A stretch of DNA of 64,000 bases from Lineus longissimus. Its lineage: Eukaryota; Nemertea; Pilidiophora; Heteronemertea; Lineidae. Positions 13,971 to 25,574 of this stretch are shown one piece after another; position 1 is the first letter of the stretch; each line of letters begins with the position of its first letter. The stretch spans positions 14,609,292 through 14,673,291 of the forward strand of contig NC_088312.1 of NCBI RefSeq assembly GCF_910592395.1, read 5' to 3'. The position numbers and the translations under genes were made by a program. The notes under the pieces were generated by a model. It was not told the DNA's origin, did no database searches, and saw only the letters and a program-made list of their open reading frames with translations.

Positions 13971-14490
13971 TCTTCCTACACTCTACTTTTAGAAATCGCT
14001 AAGTGCACATTTTCAGTATCTTCATGGGACATCCAAATGAAAAATTGGTTGTTTGAAGCTTTTGAGGTCAAGTGATGATGCTGCGCCAGTCATGGCATCT
14101 GCCAACAAAGAGTTTTCATTTGGGCACAATAAAAAGACTCCAGCAATCATCTAAAGACTGCAGTGGCCTGATAGAGATCATCATTTGAATACAGCCATTG
14201 TCCATCCCTACAAGGCAGGACAATTAACGTTACCAGCAAAATGAGGATGTGGTGCAAGGCTTCCTTGGACAGTTTCCGACAGTTTGATACGGCAATCATG
14301 TGGCATCTCCAGCTTCTCATACAAGTCGAAGAGAAAGAAACGGTGCCACAAAATTTCCAATAACTGATAAATGAAATGGCCAGGGCCATTGTGCTCACCT
14401 CATGTGGAGGAAAGATGGATAAAGAGCATGGTATTGTGTCATGTAGTGTTAGGTTTGATGTAGGTCCAAGCAATTACAATTTCCCCAAAA

Positions 14491-15419
14491 TGGCCAATTT
14501 ACAGTACATTCGACCTCTGTGACCTTGAAAAGTAGGTCAAATCAAAGAAGACCCGGGTGACACATTGAATGGTTGTTAGAATTAGATGTACCTATGATAT
14601 AAAATTGGTGCCAATCGGGCAAGTCATTGCTAGGAATAATGGCATTTTGAAGAATTTAGGATTTGGCCCCCTCCCTGGAGGCCAAACGGCAAATCAGATT
14701 GCACCAAACTTCGGTACCTAAGATCACCTGACCAAGGGGTACATGTGTACTTAATTTGTGATCAATAGTCATTGCTGTTAAGAAACGTGCCATAGTTACG
14801 GCCTGACGGCGAATTTACGCCATTTGACCTCTGTGACCTTGACAAGAAGGTCAAATTACAAACCTGTGTGACATATACTGTATGGTGGTTAGATGTACCC
14901 ATGATATCAAATTGGTGGCAATCGGGCAAGAAGTTAAGGAATAATCGCATTTTTAAGGTTTTTGGATTTTGCCCCCTGGTGGTCAAGTAATGAATCATAT
15001 TGGACCAAACTTCGGTCCCTGAGATCACCTGACTAAGGGGTAAATGTGTACCAAATTTGGTATCAATAGTCATTGTAGTTTAGAAACGTGCCATCGTTAC
15101 ATCCTAACGGCCAATTTACACCATTTGACCTCTGTGACCTTGAAAAGGAGGTCAAATCAAAAACCCGGAGGATATATGATGCACCTTTGCTAGAAGTACC
15201 TACCATATTTTTTTCAAAATTTCCCGACTACTATTAAGGGAGATATTGCATATTTTCACTTTTAACGTTTGGCCCCCTGGTGGCCAAACCATGAAACGAA
15301 TCGGACCGAAACTTAGTCTCCAAGGTGTCATTACATAAGGGTACATGTGTACCAAGTTTCAACTCAATAGCTCTAACAGTTACGAAACGTGCCCTGCTAA
15401 CGGACGACGGACGACGACG

Positions 15420-15454
<35 letters not shown>

Positions 15455-15511
15455 ACGACGGACGCCACGGTATGGGATAAGCTCACCTCTGCTAAGAGGT
15501 GAGCTAAAAAC
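14491..15511 (+). mobile_element. three-unit repeat with (GAC)n tract and terminal hairpin (Helitron-like, non-autonomous)
   Basis: Three direct units of 300-316 bp start near 14491, 14807 and 15108. Each has the core GACCTCTGTGACCTTGA, then AGGTCAAAT, a GGCCCCCTGGTGGCC-like block and AAACGTGCC. After the third unit come a (GAC/ACG)n tract at about 15400-15465 and a hairpin at 15480-15505 (AGCTCACCT with its complement AGGTGAGCT), then CTAAAA. Repeats of this design are common in molluscs and relatives. The hairpin just before a CTAA end suggests a Helitron-type terminus, but no replicase or 5' TC end was found, so class is uncertain. A reversed, truncated relative lies at 55068-55659. Confidence 0.65.
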
Positions 15512-16254
15512 TCATACCCAGTGAATGACACACTGGGGAGAACACAACCTCATCAGCACTTATCAGCTGAATTTAATTGAACACGATTCCGGCAAACGCA
15601 CAGAATCAGAAGATACTGTGAGCAAAGAGCAGACATAGCACGATCGATGGGGACAACTACCTCAAAATTACCGCCGCTCCGAGATTATCTGGAAGGGGCA
15701 TCATAGTCGAAGCTAAGCCAGGCACTTAATTAAGTACTTACCATCAAGTGAAGATTTAAATAGTGGGGTTATCGAAAAATCATTGGCATTCTGACAAGAT
15801 TGCGGCAGAATGATTCATTCAGTTTGATTGAAATATCGATACAGGGTGCATAAAGGAAACATGAGATTTGTAACAGAATATTGGCTTTAGGAGAAATTCT
15901 AGAAGCAATGTACAAGGTCTTCATGAGAGAAAACATGATATCTGACCGTAGATGACAGGAAACCTATAATAACTGCATAAGGAAATGAACAAAACAGTTG
16001 CGTGAGTCATGTTTTGTTCATCTCTGAGGACAAGCTGTCGTAGCATCAAACTGCAGGAAGGCTGCAAACATACAAAATGGAAGTTCTTATACATTATACA
16101 GCACTTTATAATGTACAACATTCTCAGAGCACTTTACATTTATTCTCCAGTCTAAGCTGAATACATTTCAGTAGAACTCAGATGAGCTGCTCAAACAGCA
16201 CTACAAACTGAGCATTTCCAACTGGTATACCCATTTAAAGACCTTGGTGGAGTT
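15512..16254. other. noncoding stretch
   Basis: No gene or recognisable repeat seen. Confidence 0.5.
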
Positions 16255-16376
16255 AGGTATGTAAGGCAAAGAGACCTGCCTAAAGTCTCACGCCGCCACT
16301 GGGGGATCGACCAGGGACTTCTTGACTGCTCGTCAGAGACCTGAGCCACTACACCACCGCAGCTCCAAGGTGTGTA
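16255..16376 (-). repeat. tRNA-derived SINE head
   Basis: On the minus strand the sequence begins TGCGGTGGTGTAGTGGC, which contains an A-box-like TGGTGTAGTGG. About 45 bases on comes a B-box-like GGTCGATCCCC. This is the layout of a tRNA-related SINE promoter. The anticodon-arm region does not fold as a clean tRNA, so this is not a functional tRNA gene. Confidence 0.6.
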
Positions 16377-16739
16377 CCAATTAATATACACATCGTATGC
16401 AACATTAGGAAATATGCCTATTCAAATGTTTCCTTGCACTATTATGATAAGCTAGCTCAAATTTATGACACAAAATTTTATGATGTCGACCTTGAAAGGT
16501 AGGACACAGTGACCTTAACCTTTGTCATCATGAAGAGATACCTGTGTTTAACTACATATAGTCGAAGAGTCCAGGACAAAACAATGAAAAGATTTTATGA
16601 TTCTGGCCATAAGCATTCATGAGATATTAACAAAATAAGGTTTTCAATGAAGGTTAAGATTCCTCCCAATGGTTTGTTCTGAATCAGAAGTGATGAGGAT
16701 TATAATAATGCCACATTAGTGAGAGAAAGTGACAAAAAG

Positions 16740-16830
16740 ATGTAGGCTTGAACCCACAACTCTTGGAATGCGAGTCATACAAGCTCGGCACCCTCCTCCA
16801 TATCGATTTACATCATCCAAAGTAATCCAA
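16740..16830 (-). repeat. second tRNA-like SINE fragment
   Basis: On the minus strand the sequence GAGGAGGGTGCCGAGCTTG is followed by GAGTTGTGGGTTCAAGCC, whose GGTTCAAGCC resembles a B box. It is degraded and short. Confidence 0.35.
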
Positions 16831-18559
16831 AGTCACAGCAGTGAGTCAAGTAACAGTATGATTAGGAACTATTAGATTAGATGATGAATATAAGATTTCC
16901 TCGAGTCTCCTAAGATGACTCTCTGTGAACCATGATGATATCAGTTCCATCTATACAGTCATCCATCATGTGAACCGGTACACATTCCATGATGAATGGC
17001 AACTTGGAATGCTCAGGTCCGTTTTGTATTCTCCTCACACACACCACATAAACTTCTAACAATGTCTGGATGATAACATGGCCAATGATTCCGACGAGGA
17101 ACCCTTTGTTTGGTTCAGTTTTAAGCATCATAAGACGTACCAAAATAGTGAAATTACTGCAATTTGTCTCAAGAAAGATCACAGCTATCGATAACAATTT
17201 GACAAAATTCCCCAAGTGGTTATTTCCAATGCCATTTATTCAACATTCAGAGTACCTCCACCATCTACAGATGACAGTGACCCTTGAGAGCACAGTGCTA
17301 GTGATTCGATTGCCATCGGCAAATTTGTAAAATTCAACAAACCCACGACGGATAAATACATTCAGCAATCCTCTGAAACGTTCTTACTAATTCCTACCCA
17401 GGGACAAGCCTGAATCAACGCTGTTTGCTGCATGGACGTTTACTCCTCTGGGGCGCATCAGCCCGGCCAGATGACAATACTACATTACCAACAAGACGAG
17501 AACTGAATATCAATCACCCCGTGATCGAACCAACAACAACATTACATGTATCATCCAGCGGAATAGGCTCTCTTCTTGCCTTTTGAAAGTGGGATTTACG
17601 GCCCTTTCAGTCTAGCCAGGGTGATGCATGGACTTTACCCTATTTGAAAAGTGTAATGTTTTTCAGGTTTGTGATTTTGTTGTGTCCCCTGTCCCTCAGC
17701 AAGAGAGACCAACATTCAAAATGACACCAATTTGGAGAGTTTGTCAGTGGAATTTTTACCCCAACCTAGGAAGATTCTGTAACAAGTTACATGCATATAT
17801 ACCCTTAGTTTCATATTGGATGAGTTTTTACAAAACACAACTAAATCTCCAAAATAGCTGCATGTTTGAATAAAATGTCACCACCTTTAAGAGTTACAGA
17901 AAATGGTGGAGAGATTCTAAATGAGATGGATCAATAAGACAAAAACATTTTTGAGACGATGATTATGTCTTGCCAATAAATATAACATCTCTTCAATATC
18001 ATATCTAGCAAACCACACTTTCTGATCCTGTCAAGACCATGATGATCGCACAATGTACAAAGGAGCAATTACATCAATGCTAACAGTAAACTCATTACAA
18101 AAAGATTGGCATGCATGGAGTAGTCGCAGATCGATAGAGATTTGTCAGTCATTATGCTTGATTGGCAAGCATGTTAAAGATGATGATTATGTCCAGAGTC
18201 GGTGAAGGATGCAACGTGGTTACATGTCCAGCAATTATTAGAGACTAATAAATCAGATCTTGTGATTATTAAGGATGACTCAAGTTGGTAACACACCTAG
18301 TAAACACAGAGTCCAACAAACCTGATACTGATCACTGGTATTCACTTCTGCTTTCGCCTTAATCAGCAGTATATTAGAAGCAGTATTCAACTGACCTATC
18401 ACCCGACACATCATTATGAGCACTGAGCTTAAAGGGGATTTATCACGACCAACGTTTCGGCCTACATTATACATTTTCTGAGGCAGTGAAAATGAACCTT
18501 CTAATTTCCTCTTTAGAAATCCATTGCAGATCAGTGAGCTAGACACGGCCTAATGAACA
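16831..18559. other. noncoding stretch
   Basis: No supported gene. Open frames of 60-100 codons have no family features. Confidence 0.5.
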
Positions 18560-18565
18560 TGTGAA

Positions 18566-18664
18566 AATTGGCCCCCGCAATAGGGAACTATTCAGAAACT
18601 CGCGTATGACTTGATGATGGCCCGCAATAGGGTCTATTCAGAAACTCGCATACGACTTGATGAT
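18566..18664. repeat. 48-bp tandem duplication
   Basis: (G)CCCGCAATAGGG..CTATTCAGAAACTCGC.TA(T/C)GACTTGATGATG occurs twice in a row. Confidence 0.75.
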
Positions 18665-18884
18665 GCATCCATTGCTTTGATACGGACTGAGGTGGGGTAA
18701 GGGCATTGTATTGCTTACACAAAAATTGCTTTCAAAGGAAAGTATTGCATTGATGACCTGGTTATCCTCAGGTTCCAAAGGAAAATAGTTGCTGCTAGAT
18801 TATTTGACAATTGCTTCGTGCACTGAGATAAACTGACGGTGGGGGGAGAGGGGGGGGGGTTATGAACAGAATGTCTTATTAGGT

Positions 18885-19130
18885 TAACAGTGTGGCTAAC
18901 AGTGCGGCTCACCCACACATATATGGAGATGAATACTGCCTCTAATAAATTGCTAGGTTAACAGTGCGGTATAGCAGACCCGCACTGAAATTCAGATGAA
19001 TACTGCCTCTAATAAACTGCTAGGTTAACAGTGCGGCTCGTAGCAGACCTGCACTGACATGGAGATGAATACTGCCTCTAATAAACTGCTAAGTTAACTG
19101 TGCGGCTCGTAGCAGACCCGCACTGATCTA
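18885..19130. repeat. ~70-bp minisatellite, about 3.5 copies
   Basis: Unit: GATGAATACTGCCTCTAATAAA(C/T)TGCTA(G/A)GTTAACAGTGCGGCT, then TAGCAGACCCGCACTGA. Copies begin near 18928, 18983 and 19063, after a partial one at 18885. A lone diverged copy occurs at 20220-20296. Confidence 0.8.
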
Positions 19131-20219
19131 TATCATAATACTATAAGGCGGCTCGCTAAAGTGCCATTTGGGGGTCGTGTTTCGTCTCGAAATTTTGCAC
19201 GTTTGCAGGTGATATGTTATCCTGATGCAACGTCATGTTTATTTTCGGAAATTTACTTCAGCGGAGCAGTAATGAGGGATTTTTAATCGGACACGGTCAA
19301 TTCTCCTTATCACTCACGGAAGCCAAGCCATTGCTGTTCAGTTATGCAGAGGATTAATGAATCACCTGCACTCCCTGTGGGGTGACTAACACTACCTGTT
19401 GAATGGCTGGCTGTAGGGGGATGATTGGAACAGCCTGTACACGTGTTGACCTGCTGAACCAAGGTTAATGTTATTTTCAATCCACGATTGTAGGTCACCT
19501 GATCTTCGAGATTTCGCGGGAAAGAAATTGTAAACAAACGCATGTGTGCAGTTCAAATGTAAACAAAAATGTATTTTGATACTTTTGGTTGCTGGACTTG
19601 GGTTTTCCCGCAGTAAGGAGCTGGGGTCAAATTGATGGTCTATCGTATATTGGTACTGTATTAGCCAGAGCTAGCCCTTGATTATGAAGGGATTTTCAAA
19701 TTAAGGTTACAATGGTATGTTTATGTGCTCACCACAGCTTTCAAAACTTGATGTATCTGAAGAGGCACTCTGAACTTGGCATGGCCTTATCAAGGAGCTG
19801 CTCACGGTGCTGAACTTCTAGCTTGCCTGTCGACTAAGTGCCTTGCCCGAGATCATGCTACATGTAGGAGGAGCACGCATTTTAAAGTTTTAGTAGTGAT
19901 AGTGCAATTGGTCCGAGCCATTTGGAGGCCGACATGTGAAGGCCTATCTGGGTTCTCCTTCATCTCCGTATAAAAAGGGGCATATTGCTGACTAAGGAAC
20001 GAGGTATATTCACATTGCCTCATCATCTCATTCGGACCAATTGATTTACTTTTATATGCACGCATACAGCACGCCACAGGGTCCGAGTCTGTGGACAAAT
20101 AGTTGGTTTAATTTGTCTCTTCGATATTGCTCCTTTGATATTGCATTATATTTTCATTGCAATTCAATCTATTCAAGGTATAGCCCATTTGAACCTGCCT
20201 GCGCCACGGGTACAATGCT
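19131..20219. other. noncoding stretch
   Basis: No supported gene. A 12-bp inverted pair (CAATTGGTCCGA at about 19902, its complement at about 20035) may be a degraded foldback. Confidence 0.4.
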
Positions 20220-20296
20220 AGTATGGAGAATAATGCCACCTCTACTAAACTGTTGGGTGAACAGTGTGGCTCATAGCAGACCTGCACTGGTAATGA
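20220..20296. repeat. dispersed copy of the 18.9-kb minisatellite unit
   Basis: Reads ATAATGCCACCTCTACTAAAC, then GGTGAACAGTGTGGCT and TAGCAGACCTGCACTGG, a diverged single unit of the 18885-19130 array 1.1 kb away. Confidence 0.7.
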
Positions 20297-20300
20297 CGTC

Positions 20301-22085
20301 AGAATGAAGTTTTTCGGTAAACAAAGATATCCATATATAGTATTATATTTTTCATAAGCCACATACATGTACTTCCCCAAAAAGTCCACCAAAAATGAAA
20401 ATTAATAGATGTTTTCCAAAAATCACCTGGAGAAGACAATGTACAGACAAAATTAATGACATAACTTTCTATCTTCAGCCAATTTTCGCAAATCACAAAA
20501 TAAAACAGCATGAATACTTGATTTACAGTACGGACAATGGAGAAGCTGACATTCATACAACTGGCACCCTGCTATCAACACCACATCTTGTAATTTCATA
20601 TCATGTCACATCAAGCCTTTTTTTTTAGTGCAAGTTATTATTTCATGTCAGAGACGTCGGTGGTTGTTCATTTTGATGGGCAAAACACTTGGCGCGTCGG
20701 TGTACCCAGAAATAAAGAGCATCTGCCTTCGGAATAAATTGAACTGATGGCTAGTCATGCAGAATTTCCTGTTGAGGATGACACTGGTATTGACCAACTA
20801 CTAAGGGAGTCGTGTCATTGCAATGTACCAGACATGGCTGGAGTGTTTGCTTTAGATATGAAGGAGTTTAACCCACTAACGCCAGATGGACAGTTCAATT
20901 ATTATTGTAAACTGCAAAATGTTTGTGGGATTCTATTTTCACAGATTTGGAGAACTACATGTATTTTTAGATTGGAAAAACCAAGCGAAGTAATGTCCTT
21001 CGAATAAAACTTTTGTATCGCAAAAAAGAGGTGCAAAAATACAGAAATGATAAGGTTTAATTAGATACAGAAAGAAGTTAAACAACAACAGCCTTTTAAG
21101 GTCTGATTCAACAACGACAGGTAGCTATTTCACACTTCTACAGCCTTTGAGGTCAGTTATAATTGCGGAGCCTATTACTTTAATCGTAAACTTGAAATCC
21201 AAACTTCACTGATTCTTGTCACAGGCACCTGTGACGACGACAACAAATGAGTGATTTTTGTCACATGCGACCATAATTGTAAGTCACATCAACAAAAATT
21301 GCTGATTTGTGGGCGATTCAGAAAACTGCCTGTCACTAAAGTATCAAAGCAATAGGTTATACAGTCGGACCAATGCTCATTTCTATCATTTATTACAACT
21401 GACGGTACAAATGTCCAAGTGGGATATTGCAATTTCTCCCAGGATATAGGTTAATACAATATTTGATTTAGGAGAGGAAAAGCCATCAGACAAATATGGT
21501 GAAATATGGCATATCACTGGAGGCCCAGTGCAGGTGACGTAGAAACCATACAAAAACATTAATGTTATGGTCATGTGAAAACTTGAAACATTGGGATATT
21601 CCTGTAAGTCTAGTTTTTCATGACATATCATGCACAGATTTGTAATAAGAAAATAGAATTGTGCTTTATCCTTAGTAATAACATTGTAATGTTCATGACT
21701 GTCTTCCTTTGGCAATTTTCATGATTTTGGAGAAAAACAAAAACATATCAAAAACTTCAATTTCAACAATTTTAAGGAATTAATCATTAAATCTCACCAG
21801 CAAACATCTACAAATCGAGATTGAGCAAATTTGTGAGCTTTTGGATTTCTGAACATACCCAGGTTACACCAACCACATAGCAGGTCTGGTGAAGGGGGGG
21901 GGACTTATATAATATAAATGGCTACTCTTTGAGGACGTTGACACTTTGTTTACTGCAATTGAACAAAGCTAATTTGAGAAACATTGGTCAGTACATATCT
22001 GTGTGATAATAAATAATAATCTGAGATATGTAACTAAAATTAGACATTGAGGCAAATGCAAATGTACATTTTTGTCCTTGAAGTA
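20301..22085. other. noncoding stretch
   Basis: No supported gene. The 86-codon frame at 20747-21007 has no recognisable domain. Confidence 0.5.
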
Positions 22086-22245
22086 CAGTAGAACCTCTCT
22101 TTCAAGGACACCATCGGGACTGACAAGTGGTGTCCTTAATAGAGTGGTGTCCTGATTAGAGAGGTCAAATTGAATGGAAACAATCAATTTGGGATCATAA
22201 CTGGTGCCCTCAATAGAGAGGTGTCCGCTGAGGGAGGTTCCACTG
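22086..22245. mobile_element. pogo-like MITE, 160 bp
   Basis: Flanked by TA on both sides. It begins CAGTAGAACCTCTCT and ends GGGAGGTTCCACTG, giving terminal inverted repeats with the CAGT...ACTG ends typical of pogo/Tigger-type elements. The interior contains several RAGGACACC / GGTGTCC inversions. Related copies lie at 33949, 34930, 35254 and 44832. Confidence 0.75.
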
Positions 22246-22320
22246 TACTTCGAACTGAGACATACCTCATTCTCAAAACAAATCATTTCTTACAACTAAC
22301 CATAAAACCTTTTAAGAAAA

Positions 22321-22382
22321 TACTATTTAATGAATACTATTTAATTAATACTATTTAATTAATACTATTAAATACTAATTAA
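22321..22382. repeat. AT-rich short tandem repeat
   Basis: TACTATTTAAT(T/G)AA repeated about four times. Confidence 0.8.
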
Positions 22383-23109
22383 AGTGATAAAACAATGAAA
22401 CAACAATGAACCTAGATTTAAAATCCCCATCCTCTCTCCACTGCCCAGCTAAGAACCATTAGCCTTCATTTCAGCATTATCATTCTGTTCCAATGATCGT
22501 TTTTGTTTATATAACAATTGATGTCAAAACTGTTTATATTGTACACACTTTTTAATGGAACATGTCAATCAATTAGCAGTTAATTTACCATTGTTTACTT
22601 TAAAACCCAACTCCATTATGGTCGGAAGTCAAGTGAGTTACCCAGCAAACCAACAAGCAAAATGGAAAACCCTGGAGGTTGTTCAGAATCTCAAAAACGA
22701 GTCGTTTAAAAAGAAATTTACCGAAAAACACCAATGGTGAATATGCGTGTATGTAATTATTGTAAAGTTACGTTGGCCAAGAAACCATTAAATAATTTTC
22801 AAAAGCTAAGAAATTTTTATATCAAAGAGTGTAAATGGACTGCCCATTATACAGGGTGGTCAAGACACAACTGGATACTTCCACTATACCAGGGGGGCGA
22901 AACTATTGATATCAGTAAATGGGGAATCTTTCGAGGGGAGGAATGATGACAAGGTCGCCTGATTTTTTTCAATTGTTTTTGTTTTAGAGCCAATTTTGTG
23001 AAGCAAAGGCAGGCTTCATAGGAAAAATCGAACTGTGCCGGTGAATTGAACTTAGTAAGTACATGAAGGTGGGTTAAATGTAAGGTAATAATACTGATAT
23101 AAGATAATA
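22383..23109. other. noncoding stretch
   Basis: No supported gene or element. Confidence 0.4.
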
Positions 23110-23830
23110 GAGAGGTTGCGAACCGTCCCGACTCCCACTCCCACTCCGAGTTCAACTCGAGTCGTTCTCGGAACTCGTGACGTCGAAAAGTAGGTTGCGC
23201 GCACCAACGGGAACCGAGTTGAGAGACGTCATTCAGCCAGCCTGCGAGTCATACGGCCAAACTGGAAATCAACCAAATTAACGACGTACGAGAAAAAAAG
23301 TAAATAAAGCAGACGAAATATTCTACAATTTTGGTGATTTACAGCTAGTAAAAAGCCGTTTCCTCTGTAACATGTGCGTATTTCTATTGTAAAACTACGA
23401 ATTACTTCAGTCCTAAGATAACTAGATCCAAAAAGTACAGAGGGGAACAGAGTTTCAAACAAACCAACACGTAATGTACATGTGTACATGTACACGCACA
23501 GTCAGTACACGGCCGTTCTACACAATTTTGAACACTTCAAAAACAACGAGTTTTCTACGTCTTTTACACAAAAAAATCTTGTTACAACTTAGGTGACGTG
23601 CTAGAACAGTGTGTAAGGGATATTGCTTCTTCATTGTCACTTGATTTAAATGTCTAAAAGCTAAGATAATGCAAGTGGGAGAACACTTACGAGTTCGCGG
23701 CCTCCAACTCGTAAAATCGTCCGAGTTCATGGAGCAAGACGGGGAAATTCCTCGTGAAGTGATGACGTAATACGCCAAAACGGAATCACCTCGGAGTGGG
23801 AGTGGGAGTGGGGACGGTCCGCAACCTCTC
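23110..23830. mobile_element. 721-bp terminal-inverted-repeat element with TA target duplication
   Basis: About 42-bp inverted ends. The left end starts GAGAGGTTGCGAACCG and runs through ACTCCCACTCCCACTCCGAG; the right end is its complement, with about two mismatches. Both sides are flanked by TA (23108-23109, 23831-23832), as for Tc1/mariner-like or related DNA transposons. No transposase is present, so it is non-autonomous. Confidence 0.85.
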
Positions 23831-23832
23831 TA

Positions 23833-24233
23833 ATGTGGACATGGTTCCGAGTGACCATTTGCAACTGAGTAAAGGTTGTGTGAGCATGACCAGGCCTCAG
23901 CACACCGCCGAGATGTTTGTAACCTACAACAGAAGCGTTCTGTTTTTCTGCATTGAATCTGGCCACGGGACTCCAATCTTGCTTCACAAAAACGTCTCTA
24001 CAACAAAAACTACTGAACGGAATCTGTTGATCTTGGTATCATTCTTCTTCTAGAAAGATTACCCATCCAGTGGTATCAATATTTTTAACCCCCTGGTAGT
24101 GGAAATATCCCGTTGCATTTTTTCTGGACCTCCCCTGAATAAGGCAGCACCGGACTCATTGAGATAAGATTTGGCAGAGTACCTCCACCGTGGTTTCACC
24201 ATAATTCCTGGTGCTGCCTCATTGGCTAATATT
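23833..24233. other. noncoding stretch
   Basis: Nothing recognisable. Confidence 0.4.
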
Positions 24234-24338
24234 TATAAAGACTAGTAAACTTACTACAGTTTTCTACAGAGATGGCTAGTGTAAATGTACATGAAGTTTA
24301 AAGTAAAAGCATTTACTAGTCTTTTATAAATATAAGCC
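24234..24338. repeat. foldback repeat, about 105 bp
   Basis: Left arm GGCTAATATTTATAAAGACT..TAAA, right arm its near complement ending ATAAATATAAGCC, with a ~50-bp loop. Probably a small foldback element. Confidence 0.6.
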
Positions 24339-24818
24339 ATTAACTCCTTAATGTCAAAATCTTCATCATGTCCGAACCTCAACAGACAGGACCAAGTGCT
24401 TGCCAATTTGCCGACCTCTCCTCACGATAAATTTAGATGTCAGCAGTGCAGATATTATCATAACTTCTCGCTTATTGTGGAGGCCACTGGGGGATCATGT
24501 GTTTCACTTCTGTGTGAACACCACAGCTTTGTCTTGGGACTACGTTTGTTTGCACGAGGTGATCAGGTTAAGCCAGAGTATATATCGCCCTGAGCTGTTA
24601 ACCAGTATCTAACATGTCATGGACTTGTATCTGTTATAAGAATATACTCTCGACTCACCGATCTAACACCATTTTGGAATATGCTAGCCAAGTCCCCATA
24701 GATATAATGCCTGTTGTCGTTCGATGCCATTCAATATTGTTCAATCAAGACAGCCAATAACAGGTGACACTATTAAGTTGTCTAACATTTCTGATGATCA
24801 TGACATCATGTCCTGCCC
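24339..24818. other. noncoding stretch
   Basis: Nothing recognisable. Confidence 0.4.
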
Positions 24819-24821
24819 TTA

Positions 24822-25262
24822 AGCCCGTAGCACACTAGCTGCCAACTTTGGCGTTCACAGGCGTTTTTGGCCGCAAGAGTCCTGAATGCCTGAAAAATCC
24901 CTAGGCTGCTACGAACGGCATCGGCAAACGCGACTTGCCGCCACTTGCGGAATCTAAACGCCAAATATCTAACATGTTTGATTTTTGACGCGTGTCGCCG
25001 CGTTTGAACGCAAGAAGAAGCCAGGTGTGCTACGGATTGCCGCCTGAATTGGCATCGGCGGTGAGGCTATGGCCAATCAGTATGCGTCTTGATGTCACAT
25101 GATTTCAAAATGGCAGCCTAAAGTGGCGGAAAAGACGCTACTGGACGCCGATTCTGGGCAGGTGTGCTCTGACCGGGATCCACTGGCCGCCAACTTCGGC
25201 GTCGAGAGGCGTCAGCTGAACGCTTCTTGTCGCCAAAGTTGGCGGCTAGTGTGCTGCGGGCT
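24822..25262. mobile_element. Harbinger-like MITE, 441 bp, TTA target duplication
   Basis: The left end AGCCCGTAGCACACTAGC and the complementary right end GCTAGTGTGCTGCGGGCT share inverted repeats of more than 30 bp, continuing through GCCAACTTTGGCG. The element is flanked by TTA on both sides (24819-24821, 25263-25265), the 3-bp TWA duplication of PIF/Harbinger transposons. GGCG-rich subrepeats occur inside. No coding capacity. Confidence 0.85.
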
Positions 25263-25467
25263 TTAGCGTTCTTTGTGTCGATTTCACAGCAAGGGTTCAG
25301 AATGACAGGCAGATAGGCCCTGAGCCAATCAGGTATGAAGAGGCCTTGTTCAATGTGCATTATGCTGGGGTGGTCATGCCCAGACATAATGAACCGGTGT
25401 TAGATTGGCGAGTCTTGACTGTATTCGCTGCGAAATGAACACACCTACCCATACAAACTCAATCTCT

Positions 25468-25574
25468 TTAAGGCCGAAGTTACATAGACCTCATTCGTTC
25501 ATTTCCCAGGACTCATTTTCCCCTCGTGACTCGTGGTAAATGAACGAATGAGGTCTATGTAACTTCGGCCTTAA
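25468..25574. mobile_element. 107-bp foldback element with perfect 37-bp arms and TTAA ends
   Basis: Left arm 25468-25504 begins TTAAGGCCGAAGTTACATAG and the right arm 25538-25574 is its exact complement, with a 33-base loop. TTAA at each tip could be a piggyBac-type target duplication or part of the arms. Perfect arms imply a recent origin or ongoing homogenisation. Confidence 0.85.

Noticed and set aside
14147-15073. Two ~105-codon minus-strand open frames
   Set aside because: One lies inside the (GAC)n/hairpin repeat and repeats with its units; the other has no family features.
16255-16376. Functional tRNA gene on the minus strand
   Set aside because: A- and B-box-like motifs are present but the arms do not pair as a tRNA; better explained as a SINE head.
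19902-20042. Small foldback with CAATTGGTCCGA ends
   Set aside because: Only 12 bp of inverted match; chance cannot be excluded.
20747-21007. Acidic 86-codon open frame starting MASHAEFPVEDD
   Set aside because: Looks protein-like at its start, but no homologue is recognised and no exon neighbours are seen.
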